From Lactiplantibacillus paraplantarum (GTDB lineage: Bacteria > Bacillota > Bacilli > Lactobacillales > Lactobacillaceae), in contig NZ_CP032744.1 in assembly GCF_003641145.1 (NCBI RefSeq), positions 2,604,001 to 2,668,000 of the forward strand: a stretch of 64,000 bases of DNA. Direction: 5' to 3'. This document shows, in pieces, positions 55,765 to 64,000 of the stretch. The position numbers and the translations under genes were made by a program. How positions within the stretch are numbered: the stretch's first letter is position 1; each line of letters begins with the position of its first letter. The notes beneath the pieces were generated by a model, which had not been told where the DNA came from, did no database searches, and saw nothing but the letters and a program-made list of their open reading frames with translations.

Positions 55765-57249
55765 TTAATTGACATGCCGTTCGCGCACTTGATACCAAAT
55801 AATTCCGGCAACACCGAAGACAATTGGCCCAACTAGCATCCAAACTGTGTTTTGAATCTGCCCCGTCTCTAAGATTGGTTGGATCAACGTGAAGACATTG
55901 GCACCCAACACAACTACGAAGACGACCCAACTAATAATTTTAGTCCAAGTTAATGATTTATAAACTTCAAATGGTTTCACAATACTCTGGTTTTCCTTGA
56001 ACTTTGGAAAAGCATACAGTAAGAACAAGTATGGTAACGTCATCGAAACGTTCGCCATTAACGTTAAGACATTGTAGAAGGCTGACGCATCTGCTGTTGC
56101 AAAGGACGCCACCAAGATGATCACAATTACGATGGCACATTGAACCATCATGGCGTAACTTGGCATGCCGGCTTTATTGAGCTTCGTAAATTTCTTCGGC
56201 CACAGTTCCTTAGGTGTTCCCAAGATCAGCGTCTTCAATGGTGAATACGTTAAGGTGAAGAACGCCCCACTGTAAGCGAGGAACATCCCTAAGCCGGTGT
56301 AACGCGCAAACCACAGGCCCATTGTCTTAGCAGCCGCCGTGCTCAAACCAAGCGCTTGCCCTAAGACATAACCCAAGTTTTGCATCATGACATAACTAAT
56401 ATTACCGAGGTTGGTCGTTGGATTCGACAAAACAGCTTGCCAATTCGTACTAATGCCCCAACAGAAGATTCCCAAGCCATAGCCTAAGGTAATGACGATG
56501 GCAGAAATAATAATCCCACGGGGAAACGTTTTTTCAGGATTCTTGGTCTTATCAACCATCCCACCGAGGACTTCGAGCCCACCGTAAGCAAAGATAGCAA
56601 AGACGGCAAATCCAAGTAATCCGACTGGATGTTGATAACTTGGATTTGGTGACGTCATCACATGTTGTAACGGTTGTGCGAATTGCCCGTGATTCAAGGC
56701 TAAAACAACTCCCGAAACAACTAACAGGATTGCGGTCAAACTGGTCACCGCCAGGCCACCCAAACTCGTGACCCGCACAATGCCTTTCATCCCTTTGATG
56801 GAAACAAACGTGACCAGCACCATCCATAGGCAAGATAGAATACCGATGACTTGCGTTGCATTTAGTCCGAACATCGCAAAACGTTGGGTTTGATCACTTC
56901 CAAAGAACATGGTCGTAAATGGAATCCAGACTTTAGCCGACGTTGAAACTAACCAAATGATGTACGACGCGAACCACATGAACGTGCCCACAAACGCAAA
57001 CTTCGCATTCACACTTACTTCCAGCCACTTGTACATCCCACTACTATCGGACTTAACTGCCGCCCCGAACTCCGCCATCATTAATGCGAATGGGATGAAG
57101 AATAGTACCGCTGCTACCAAGTAAAATAAAATAGAGCTATAACCCATTAAGTAATAGGCAACCGTACTATTGGCAAATCCAAAAACCGTGGTAAAGATCA
57201 TCATGACTAAGGCAATCAGTGTAATCTTCTCATTATCTTTTTCTGCCAT
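55765..57249 (-). CDS. Amino acid permease (APC superfamily, YjeM-like)
   Basis: 494 residues, about twelve helices. APC start FTTVFGFANSTVAYYLMGYSSILFYLVAA and AIFAYGGLEVLGGMVDKTKNPEKTFPRGI are typical. It resembles the YjeM/glutamate-GABA exchanger group, but the substrate is not clear. Monocistronic. Confidence 0.85.
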   Translation of the reverse strand: MAEKDNEKITLIALVMMIFTTVFGFANSTVAYYLMGYSSILFYLVAAVLFFIPFALMMAEFGAAVKSDSSGMYKWLEVSVNAKFAFVGTFMWFASYIIWLVSTSAKVWIPFTTMFFGSDQTQRFAMFGLNATQVIGILSCLWMVLVTFVSIKGMKGIVRVTSLGGLAVTSLTAILLVVSGVVLALNHGQFAQPLQHVMTSPNPSYQHPVGLLGFAVFAIFAYGGLEVLGGMVDKTKNPEKTFPRGIIISAIVITLGYGLGIFCWGISTNWQAVLSNPTTNLGNISYVMMQNLGYVLGQALGLSTAAAKTMGLWFARYTGLGMFLAYSGAFFTLTYSPLKTLILGTPKELWPKKFTKLNKAGMPSYAMMVQCAIVIVIILVASFATADASAFYNVLTLMANVSMTLPYLFLLYAFPKFKENQSIVKPFEVYKSLTWTKIISWVVFVVVLGANVFTLIQPILETGQIQNTVWMLVGPIVFGVAGIIWYQVRERHVN

Positions 57250-57543
57250 TATTGCACTCCCTTACTCCTTTAATACTTTTGTAAAGTTGTTCCAATTTTA
57301 AGATTACCCTAAGAATGCAATAAAGCGCTTTAGTTTCCCTAACAATATTATGATTTTTCTATGTGACAATCAGCGCCATTATTAATCTAACTAGCGATCA
57401 AATAGTTCTCATCAGCAACTATTCCTTTAAGGAAACATTCATTTAATAACTTAGTAATTTTCCTTTAACATCACTGAAATATAACTGGCGTATTCTACTG
57501 GTATCAGCTTATGGAGAAAATAAAAAACGGGGTTATACATATT

Positions 57544-57939
57544 ATGAAAAGTTTTAAGATCAAAACCATGTTGCTATTAGTTTTGGATAGTTGTGTCTTC
57601 GGGGTCGTCATTAACGTGACGACTAGTTTTGGACCACAAACCACAATCACCGCCCAGGCCGCTAAGAAGCTTAGTCAGTCTCAGCAAATTGCTAAGATCA
57701 ATGCTAAGCTCTCGAAGGCGAATCGCGCTGCTAAAAATTGGATTGCGTATCGCGAATCTGGTTACAGTTATACGGCTCGTAATGGCCGCTGTTACGGTCG
57801 CTACCAATTATTACGGTCGTACTTACACGGTAACTTGTCACCCGTCAATCAGGAAAAACGCGCTAATACCTACGTAGCCTCGCGCTACGGTTCCTGGGTC
57901 AAAGCCAAACGGTTCTGGCAACATCATCACTGGTACTAA
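57544..57939 (+). CDS. Secreted Apf-like / transglycosylase-like small protein
   Basis: About 131 residues. Signal peptide (LLLVLDSCVFGVVI to TAQA). The mature domain (AKNWIAYRESGYSYTARNGRCYGRYQLLRSYL, then WVKAKRFWQHHHWY) matches aggregation-promoting-factor-like proteins with RES as the catalytic Glu motif. Short: no LysM. The second ATG is chosen because of GGGG upstream, though the site is weak. Confidence 0.8.
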   Translation: MKSFKIKTMLLLVLDSCVFGVVINVTTSFGPQTTITAQAAKKLSQSQQIAKINAKLSKANRAAKNWIAYRESGYSYTARNGRCYGRYQLLRSYLHGNLSPVNQEKRANTYVASRYGSWVKAKRFWQHHHWY

Positions 57940-57970
57940 CCAAATGCTTTCCATTGGGGCATCTTAAAAG

Positions 57971-58020
57971 AGGCGACTAATTACGAAGATTGTGAATCTT
58001 TGTAATTAGTCGCTTTTTTT
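57971..58020 (+). terminator. Terminator of the Apf-like gene
   Basis: GCGACTAATTAC-AAGATT pairs with AATCTT-GTAATTAGTCGC; seven T follow. Confidence 0.88.
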
Positions 58021-58154
58021 GTAGACAGCAATATCAAATGTTATTAAACCAAATAGCCAAGCGCTATTTAGCACTTTGGCACAACCTTTGCGCCATGCTA
58101 GTAGCACCCTTTCCAAACGAAATTGTGAAAAATATAATTAATTAGTTTAAAGCA

Positions 58155-58183
58155 TTGCAAATTGTAATTATTACGACTATAAT
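58155..58183 (+). promoter_or_regulatory. Promoter of the iron alcohol dehydrogenase gene
   Basis: TTGCAA (58155-58160), 17-base spacer, TATAAT (58178-58183), about 55 bases before the start codon. Confidence 0.75.
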
Positions 58184-58237
58184 TTGATTCGTAAATTAGT
58201 AATGATGGCGATTACAATATAAAAAGAGGTTATTAAT

Positions 58238-59410
58238 ATGACTGAACGTAATTTTGATTTCTTAATGCCTAGCGTTAACTTTTTTGGTCCTGGTGTCATT
58301 AGTAAAATTGGTGAGCGTGCCAAAACCCTTGGCATGCAAAAACCAGTTATCGTCACTGACAAGTTTCTTGAAAGTCTACCGAATGGCGCCGTTGCCCAAG
58401 TTCGACGTTCACTAGATGCTGCCGGGATTGACTACGTGATTTACAATCAAGTTGAACCTAACCCTAAAATTCATAATATTCAAGCTGTTAAAGCATTATA
58501 TCAAGCTAATCAGGCTGACTCATTGATTACCATTGGCGGTGGTTCTGCCCACGATACTGGTAAGGGAGCCGGTATCATTATGACCAATGGCGATGATATC
58601 ACCAAGTTAGCTGGGATCGAAACCCTCAAAAACGCCCTACCACCATTGATTGCTGTTAATACCACTGCCGGTACTGGTTCTGAGTTGACCCGCCACTGTG
58701 TCATTACAAACGAAGAAACCCATTATAAATTCGTCGTTGCTTCATGGCGCAATATGCCACTTGTTTCATTTAACGATCCCACCCTCATGCTAGATGTACC
58801 TAAGGGGCTCACGGCTGCCACTGGGATGGATGCCTTTGTGCAAGCAATTGAGCCCTTTGTCTCAGTCGATCACAACCCGATCACCGATTCACAGTGTATC
58901 CAAGCTATCAAATTAATCGAAACCTCATTGCGTGAAGCTGTTGCCAATGGTCATAACTTGGAAGCTCGCACGCATATGGTTGAAGCTGAAATGCTTGCCG
59001 GCATGGCTTTCAACAATGCAAACTTAGGTTACGTCCACGCAATGGCGCACCAACTTGGTGGTCAATATGACGCGCCCCATGGTGTTTGTTGCGCCCTACT
59101 TCTACCATATGTTGAAGAATACAATTTGATTGCGTGTCCAGAACGCTTTGCCGAACTTGCTAAAATCATGGGTGAGAATACCGATGGCTTATCGACTCGT
59201 AATGCTGCCGAATTGGCTATTAAAGCGATGAAACAGCTCAGCGAAGATGTGGGAATCCCACATTCAATCAAGGAAATTGGCGCCAAGATCGAAGACTTCG
59301 AGCACATGGCAACTAACGCGCTTAAAGACGGCAACGCCTTCTCTAACCCACGCAAAGGCACTAAGGAAGATATCATCAAGATTTTCCAAGCCGCATATGA
59401 TGCCAAGTAA
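58238..59410 (+). CDS. Iron-containing alcohol dehydrogenase
   Basis: 390 residues. NAD-binding GGGSAHDTGKGAG, then AGTGSELTRHCVIT and metal ligands in HAMAHQLGGQYDAPHGVCCALLLP. The group includes 1,3-propanediol and methanol dehydrogenases. Oxidises or reduces short alcohols/aldehydes. An AGAGG site precedes the ATG. Monocistronic. Confidence 0.9.
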   Translation: MTERNFDFLMPSVNFFGPGVISKIGERAKTLGMQKPVIVTDKFLESLPNGAVAQVRRSLDAAGIDYVIYNQVEPNPKIHNIQAVKALYQANQADSLITIGGGSAHDTGKGAGIIMTNGDDITKLAGIETLKNALPPLIAVNTTAGTGSELTRHCVITNEETHYKFVVASWRNMPLVSFNDPTLMLDVPKGLTAATGMDAFVQAIEPFVSVDHNPITDSQCIQAIKLIETSLREAVANGHNLEARTHMVEAEMLAGMAFNNANLGYVHAMAHQLGGQYDAPHGVCCALLLPYVEEYNLIACPERFAELAKIMGENTDGLSTRNAAELAIKAMKQLSEDVGIPHSIKEIGAKIEDFEHMATNALKDGNAFSNPRKGTKEDIIKIFQAAYDAK

Positions 59411-59610
59411 TCACCCATTCAAAGTGAAATATCAGAGTATTTTCTCTACTTTTTCGAAATATTCAATTATTACTACGGTAATTCAGAAACAGTAAGTTAT
59501 CACAATATCTTTTTCGACTTGACAGTTGATTGACAAATTACTGTTTATGAAAAGTAACGATAAATCCAACAAAATTTCGGTACGCACATGTCCGCCATTC
59601 GAACACTATC

Positions 59611-59877
59611 CCGACTGGAAGGCGTTTCGGCCAATGCCCAGTGGTGAAATTTCACTTAGCAAGCGTCCTTGGCTTGGTTAGTGAAAGGCCAGTATTTGAG
59701 ACGTGGGCTTCGGCTTAAATCTGTGCCCACCACGTTCCGGCAATTGGCAGAAATGCCTGGAGGTCGGTGTAGGACGAACTAACTAAACAAGTTTACGCTG
59801 AGTCGAACTTTTTCCCAGCGGTCCATAGCTGGCTGTTTTTGAACTTAAAAACCGGCACGTTTTAATCACAAATTATG
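59611..59877 (-). repeat. Repeat R1, copy D (structured element)
   Basis: Full-length copy, closest to copy B. Basal stem AGGCGTTTCGGCCA / TGGCAGAAATGCCT, a GTGGGC / GCCCAC stem and a CACTTAGCAAGC / GCTTGGTTAGTG stem. Sits in an otherwise gene-free stretch (59411-59989). Confidence 0.8.
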
Positions 59878-59907
59878 CAAGCCGTCCAAGCGGCTTGTGT
59901 TTAACAC

Positions 59908-59950
59908 AAAAAGCGGCGATGTCAAAATCAACTTTTGACATCGCCGTTTT
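59908..59950 (-). terminator. Terminator of the zinc alcohol dehydrogenase gene
   Basis: AAAAGCGGCGATGTCAAAA pairs with TTTTGACATCGCCGTTTT over a 5-base loop. Confidence 0.88.
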
Positions 59951-59989
59951 AGAAGTTATTCATCACAACTGGTGGCATCAAGCCAGCAG

Positions 59990-61111
59990 CTATTTACCAG
60001 GTTGATAGTCTTCATCAATGATCAAGACTGGTTTGATGGTCTTACCACTACCAGAATCAGCATTGGCTTGATTAATATCTTCAAACTTATAGAACTTTTC
60101 AGTCTTTTCAAATGGGAACATGCCATGTTGATAAAAATCAATCAACCGCGGAATATCAACGCCAGGAATGGCATCACCCATGTTAACACCGATGACTTTC
60201 TTATCATCAACACACAAATCGTTCCATGAGCTAATGGTAATATTCTTGGCCGTAACAGCAATCAAGGCCGCAGTCCCACCTTGAGCAAGCGCGTGGATTG
60301 CGGATACCATGACTGGTTCGACCCCAGTTGTATCAACTGCAAAGTCGACCCCGTAACCGTGTGTCAACTTCTTGATTGCTTCAACGGGATCTTCTTCCTT
60401 ACTGTTGATAGCATGGGTGGCACCTAATTCCTTGGCGAGTGCTAACCGTGAATCAACAATGTCAACCGCAATCACTTCGGTACAACCCGAAATTTTACCA
60501 GCCATCATTGCGGCTAAACCAACCGCACCAGTCCCAAAGACCGCAATCGTTTGGCCTGGGCGAGGTTGCAAGCTATTCAAGACCGTCCCACTCCCGGTCA
60601 CGTAGCCACAGCCCAACGGTCCTAAGCGCCGTAAATCCAATTCTTTTGGTACTTTAACAGCATTCCGTTGGTCAACTACCGTGTGCGTCGTGAAGGAAGA
60701 TTGGTCGAACATGTCACTGATATGATGGCCGTTTTCTTGGAAATGATCTGAACCATCGGGACGGGTACCACTAAGATTATAGTCAGCGTAATTCCGACAC
60801 TTGGTCGGCATCCCCTTCAAACAGTTATCACAAGTCCCATCAGCGTAAAACGATAAGATAACGTGATCGCCCACTTCAAAATTAGTTACTTCTGAACCGA
60901 CCTTTTCAACGATTCCAGAACCTTCATGTCCTAAAATCACGGGATAACCTAACGAAGCATCTCCCCGCCGAATGGCTTCATCAGAATGACAAATCCCAGT
61001 CGCAACCATTTTGATTTGTAAATCAGTTGCTTTCATTTCAGCTAATTCAATATCATCTTTAATGACAAATGGATCGTTAACTTTATCAACTACTGCTGCT
61101 TTAATTTTCAT
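59990..61111 (-). CDS. Zinc-dependent alcohol dehydrogenase (class III/aryl-alcohol type)
   Basis: 373 residues. GICHSDEAIRR and GHEGSGIVEKVG give catalytic zinc ligands; DGTCDNCLKGMPTKC gives structural zinc Cys residues; Rossmann GTGAVGLAAM follows. The family includes benzyl and aryl alcohol dehydrogenases. Two cre boxes upstream suggest strong catabolite repression. Confidence 0.9.
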   Translation of the reverse strand: MKIKAAVVDKVNDPFVIKDDIELAEMKATDLQIKMVATGICHSDEAIRRGDASLGYPVILGHEGSGIVEKVGSEVTNFEVGDHVILSFYADGTCDNCLKGMPTKCRNYADYNLSGTRPDGSDHFQENGHHISDMFDQSSFTTHTVVDQRNAVKVPKELDLRRLGPLGCGYVTGSGTVLNSLQPRPGQTIAVFGTGAVGLAAMMAGKISGCTEVIAVDIVDSRLALAKELGATHAINSKEEDPVEAIKKLTHGYGVDFAVDTTGVEPVMVSAIHALAQGGTAALIAVTAKNITISSWNDLCVDDKKVIGVNMGDAIPGVDIPRLIDFYQHGMFPFEKTEKFYKFEDINQANADSGSGKTIKPVLIIDEDYQPGK

Positions 61112-61136
61112 GTTCAGACCCTCATTTCAAATAGTA

Positions 61137-61196
61137 TGTAAAACGCTTACAATTAATATTGTTACACAATACACAATTCAATTCAAACGCTTTCAA
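61137..61196. promoter_or_regulatory. Two cre (CcpA) boxes
   Basis: TGTAAAACGCTTACAA (61137-61152) and TTCAAACGCTTTCAA (61182-61196) match TGNAANCGNNNNCA-type cre sites, 45 bases apart, upstream of the alcohol dehydrogenase gene. The gap 61197-61470 holds no gene. Confidence 0.8.
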
Positions 61197-61470
61197 AAGC
61201 ATTTAAACCAGTTATTATCCCCGTCAAATGGGCAATCTGATAATTTTCGACTAACGATATGATACTTAATTAGTGTAAATATAATACGCTTTTTTCGGTA
61301 ACTGTGAGATCAGTTCATAACATTAGGGATAATTAAGCGGTCATATAATTTCAACCTAAAAAGCGCGAACATCCAAGTAAGTCCCACCAAAAGTGGACTA
61401 TCCTTAGACATACGCGCTCAATTTTAATCATTAAAATGACTCATTATCATATTCTGCCAACAATCTTGAC

Positions 61471-63396
61471 CTACGCAGGCTGAACACTGGTACTGATCTT
61501 TGCCTTGTTCAATAATACCGAACTTGTAACCACGGATAGTGAACTAAAGGCCATCGCCAGCCCCGCCAATTCAGGACTAAGTGTCAATCCAATGGCAAAG
61601 AAGACGCCGGCTGCCACGGGGATTCCTAGCACATTGTACACAAACGCCCAAAACAAATTAAGTTTAATTCGATTGAACGTCTTCTTGCTCAATACCAGTG
61701 CCCGGTCAACATCCCGTAAATCATTCTTAACAAGCACGATGCCACCAGCATCAATCGCAATATCCGTCCCAGAACCCATGGCAATACCAACATCCGCCGT
61801 TGTCAACGCTGGGGCGTCATTAATACCATCGCCAACAAAGGCTACTTTGCCCTCTTTTTGGAAGGCTTGGACATGATCAGCTTTGTCCCCAGGCAAAACA
61901 TCGGCAATGACTTCATCGATTCCGACCTGGTCCGCCACAGCTTGTGCTACCCGTTCATTGTCGCCCGTCAGCATGACTGTCTTTAAGCCCCGCGCTTTCA
62001 AACTCGCAATGGCGGCCTTAGATGTCGACTTAGCCACGTCTTGAATCGCGATCAGGCCAACGATTTGATGGTTTAAGCCAACATACACAACCGTTTTAGC
62101 CGCATCCTGGAGCCGAATCGCTTGTCGTTGTAGTTCAGCACTAATTGGTTCATCGGTCAATAATTTATGATTACCGACCACGGCTGCTTGCCCGTCAACT
62201 TGGGCCGTCACTCCTTTACCTTCAATGGCTTGGAAATCCGTTGCGGTCGGCGCTGCAACACCAAGCGCCTGGCCACGTTTTAAAATTGCCGCAGCTAACG
62301 GATGTTCTGACGCAGCTTCCAAACTAGTTGCCACCCGCAATACTTGGGTTTCATCACCAATCACATCCGTTACTTGTGGTTGACCAACCGTAATTGTACC
62401 AGTCTTATCAAAAACCACCGTTTTAACATCATTGACCGCTTCCAAAACCTCACCGTTTTTAATCAAGATCCCCATTTTAGCGCCTCGTCCAGTACCGACC
62501 ATTAATGCAGTGGGGGTTGCTAATCCTAACGCACACGGGCACGCAATAACTACGACGGCCACGGCAAAAATCAAGGCATTAGCGAGACTGACACCTAAGA
62601 AGACGTACCAAGTCAAAAATGTCATAATCGCAATAATTAACACAATCGGGACAAAAACATCAGAAACTTTATCCGTTAACTTTTGAATCGGTGCATGACT
62701 ATTTTGGGCTTTTTTAACGAGTTCAACGATTTGTGCTAGCATTGTTTGATCGCCAACCTTGCTAGCCTTGAACAGAAAGGTCCCATTGCTATTGATTGTT
62801 GAACCAATCACTGCATCAGCTACCGTTTTTTGAACCGGCATACTTTCCCCAGTAACCATTGATTCATCAACCGTCGACCGCCCTTCCGTAATGACACCAT
62901 CAACTGGAATCTTTTGCCCTGGTTTCACTCGAATAATATCATCAACCACGACCTGGTCCAATGGCACCTTAACAAATTCTTCGTTGCGCAACACTTCTGC
63001 TTCCTTAGCTTGCAAACCAACTAGTTTAGCCACCGCGCTAGAAGCATTGTGTCGCATTCGTTCTTCAAAGACTTGTCCTAGTAAGACAAACGTTGTGACC
63101 AAGGCAGCACTCTCGAAAAAGACCGCCTGACCAGTAGCCATCGCATATAAACTGTAAAAATAAGCCGTTGCAGTTCCAATTGCCACTAACGTATCCATAT
63201 TGGCGTGATGCTTCGTAAATGACGCCCACGCACTCTGCAAAAACGGTCGCGCTGAAACAACCATAATGACGGTCGTCAAAACTAACTGTGTCCAATCGCC
63301 ACCAGGAAGCATCCAACCAAACGGCATTAAAATCATATTAGCTAATAATGGTAAAGAAAAGATTAATGAAATCCAAAACCGCTTTGTTGTATTCAT
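61471..63396 (-). CDS. copA: Copper-transporting P1B-type ATPase CopA
   Basis: 641 residues. [10 protein letters not shown] ion-binding motif, phosphorylation site [23 protein letters not shown] and GDGINDAPA are all present. The N-terminal HMA domain is missing: helices begin at once. Two cupredoxin-type genes precede it in the same operon and may deliver copper instead. Exports Cu(I). Its ATG overlaps the cupredoxin stop by 4 bases. Confidence 0.92.
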   Translation of the reverse strand: MNTTKRFWISLIFSLPLLANMILMPFGWMLPGGDWTQLVLTTVIMVVSARPFLQSAWASFTKHHANMDTLVAIGTATAYFYSLYAMATGQAVFFESAALVTTFVLLGQVFEERMRHNASSAVAKLVGLQAKEAEVLRNEEFVKVPLDQVVVDDIIRVKPGQKIPVDGVITEGRSTVDESMVTGESMPVQKTVADAVIGSTINSNGTFLFKASKVGDQTMLAQIVELVKKAQNSHAPIQKLTDKVSDVFVPIVLIIAIMTFLTWYVFLGVSLANALIFAVAVVVIACPCALGLATPTALMVGTGRGAKMGILIKNGEVLEAVNDVKTVVFDKTGTITVGQPQVTDVIGDETQVLRVATSLEAASEHPLAAAILKRGQALGVAAPTATDFQAIEGKGVTAQVDGQAAVVGNHKLLTDEPISAELQRQAIRLQDAAKTVVYVGLNHQIVGLIAIQDVAKSTSKAAIASLKARGLKTVMLTGDNERVAQAVADQVGIDEVIADVLPGDKADHVQAFQKEGKVAFVGDGINDAPALTTADVGIAMGSGTDIAIDAGGIVLVKNDLRDVDRALVLSKKTFNRIKLNLFWAFVYNVLGIPVAAGVFFAIGLTLSPELAGLAMAFSSLSVVTSSVLLNKAKISTSVQPA

Positions 63397-63665
63397 CCCT
63401 CAATCACCACCTTGCCATGAACCATGTCCATGCCACACCTAAACTGAAATTCACCGGTCTGATCAGTTGGAATCGTCACCGTTTGCGGTTGATCAAGCGG
63501 TAAGTCCATTGCAAAGTCCAACGATTTTGAATGCACGTGTTCCAAACACCCCTGTGTACTTGTTCGGGTAAACGTTAATTGTGCCGGAATAGCCTTTTTT
63601 AAGGTGATTACCGCTGGTTCATAATGACCATTCACGGTAATATTAATATTTTGTTGTGCTGTCAT
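63393..63665 (-). CDS. Small cupredoxin-like copper protein
   Basis: 90 residues. Cupredoxin fold ([19 protein letters not shown]) with possible copper ligands in QGCLEHVHS and RCGMDMVHG. No signal peptide, so cytoplasmic; a copper donor for CopA is inferred. The second ATG is chosen because GGAGG lies eight bases upstream. Paralogue of the next gene. Confidence 0.8.
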   Translation of the reverse strand: MTAQQNINITVNGHYEPAVITLKKAIPAQLTFTRTSTQGCLEHVHSKSLDFAMDLPLDQPQTVTIPTDQTGEFQFRCGMDMVHGKVVIEG

Positions 63666-63679
63666 TACCTTAGCCTCCA

Positions 63680-64000
63680 TTATTTAATAATCAATTTGCC
63701 ATGGAACATATCCATACCACACGCCCATTGGTATTCGCCTGGCTTACTAGTGTCAATAGCAATGGCTTCAGCCTGATTTTGCGGTAATTCTTGATTAATA
63801 CCAAAATCGCTAAAAACCACGTGATCCAGACATCCGGACGCGTCTTTGCGTGTAAAGTTCAATATCGCCGGCACGCCCTTTTTCAACACGATCTGTTCCG
63901 GCGAGTAACCACCCTTGACTTCAACATCAACTTGTTGTAAATCAGCAGACGCATCCGCGGTTACCGTTGCCGTAGCGTGCTTACCGAAAAACCACCATAA
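63680..64000 (-). CDS. Membrane cupredoxin-like protein (3' part)
   Basis: Partial: the frame is open to the right edge. The visible part starts LWWFFGKHATATVTAD, the end of a membrane helix, then a cupredoxin domain with GCLDHVVF and WACGMDMFHG. Similar to the next gene but membrane-anchored. Together with CopA a copper-handling operon. Confidence 0.8.
   Translation of the reverse strand, partial: LWWFFGKHATATVTADASADLQQVDVEVKGGYSPEQIVLKKGVPAILNFTRKDASGCLDHVVFSDFGINQELPQNQAEAIAIDTSKPGEYQWACGMDMFHGKLIIK

Overview
The window reads as a chromosomal segment of a lactic acid bacterium, very probably Lactiplantibacillus plantarum or a close relative. Evidence: many PTS genes, cre boxes, an NRAMP Mn transporter followed by a usp gene, an LPQTG-anchored surface protein, two LysM/transglycosylase cell-wall proteins with TTG starts, a remnant of a WxL-domain protein, and an IS30-family element with the termini expected in this species. 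No rRNA, tRNA, CRISPR array or prophage was recognised. The assignment is by recognition, not by database search.

Layout. 1-5 kb: the 3' end of a GlcNAc/glucose-type PTS permease, two copies of a structured repeat, then a TrpXYZ-like ABC importer on the minus strand. 5.3-11.1 kb: WxL remnant and a livJHMGF branched-chain amino acid importer with a CBS/ACT-like gene. Both importers are preceded by a short leader peptide (Phe-rich and Leu-rich respectively), alternative RNA stems and an intrinsic terminator, which is the architecture of ribosome-mediated attenuation. 11.3-20.3 kb: phosphatase, matrixin-like protease, GtrA, XRE regulator, MntH plus Usp behind an MntR-type operator, and a CadD/ArsR/TVP38 metal cluster. 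20.4-29.2 kb: MacB-type transporter, a large LPXTG phosphodiesterase-like protein, metallophosphoesterase and an XRE regulator. 29.4-36.5 kb: an EIIA-like protein that lacks both phosphorylation histidines, a beta-glucoside PTS/6-phospho-beta-glucosidase operon, a MerR/reductase divergent pair and an IS30 element. 36.8-46.9 kb: two LysM transglycosylases, an SdpI-family protein, an ASCH protein, an orphan metal-binding lipoprotein with two Zur-type boxes, a degenerate TAG-like glycosylase, a diguanylate cyclase, an SOS-controlled Y-family polymerase with YolD, and an AbrB-membrane fusion. 46.9-57.9 kb: a heterodimeric ABC exporter with one broken subunit, a secreted protein, an M20 amidohydrolase, an SDR, a small SRPBCC operon, an Rgg-like regulator, an amino acid permease and an Apf-like protein. 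58.2-64 kb: iron and zinc alcohol dehydrogenases and a CopA operon with two cupredoxin genes.

Two dispersed repeat families connect the segment. R1 (about 265 bp, four copies) and R2 (about 205 bp, three copies) both show compensatory base changes in their stems. The strongest leads for new biology are the Phe-leader attenuator, the Leu-leader attenuator, and the R1 structured element.
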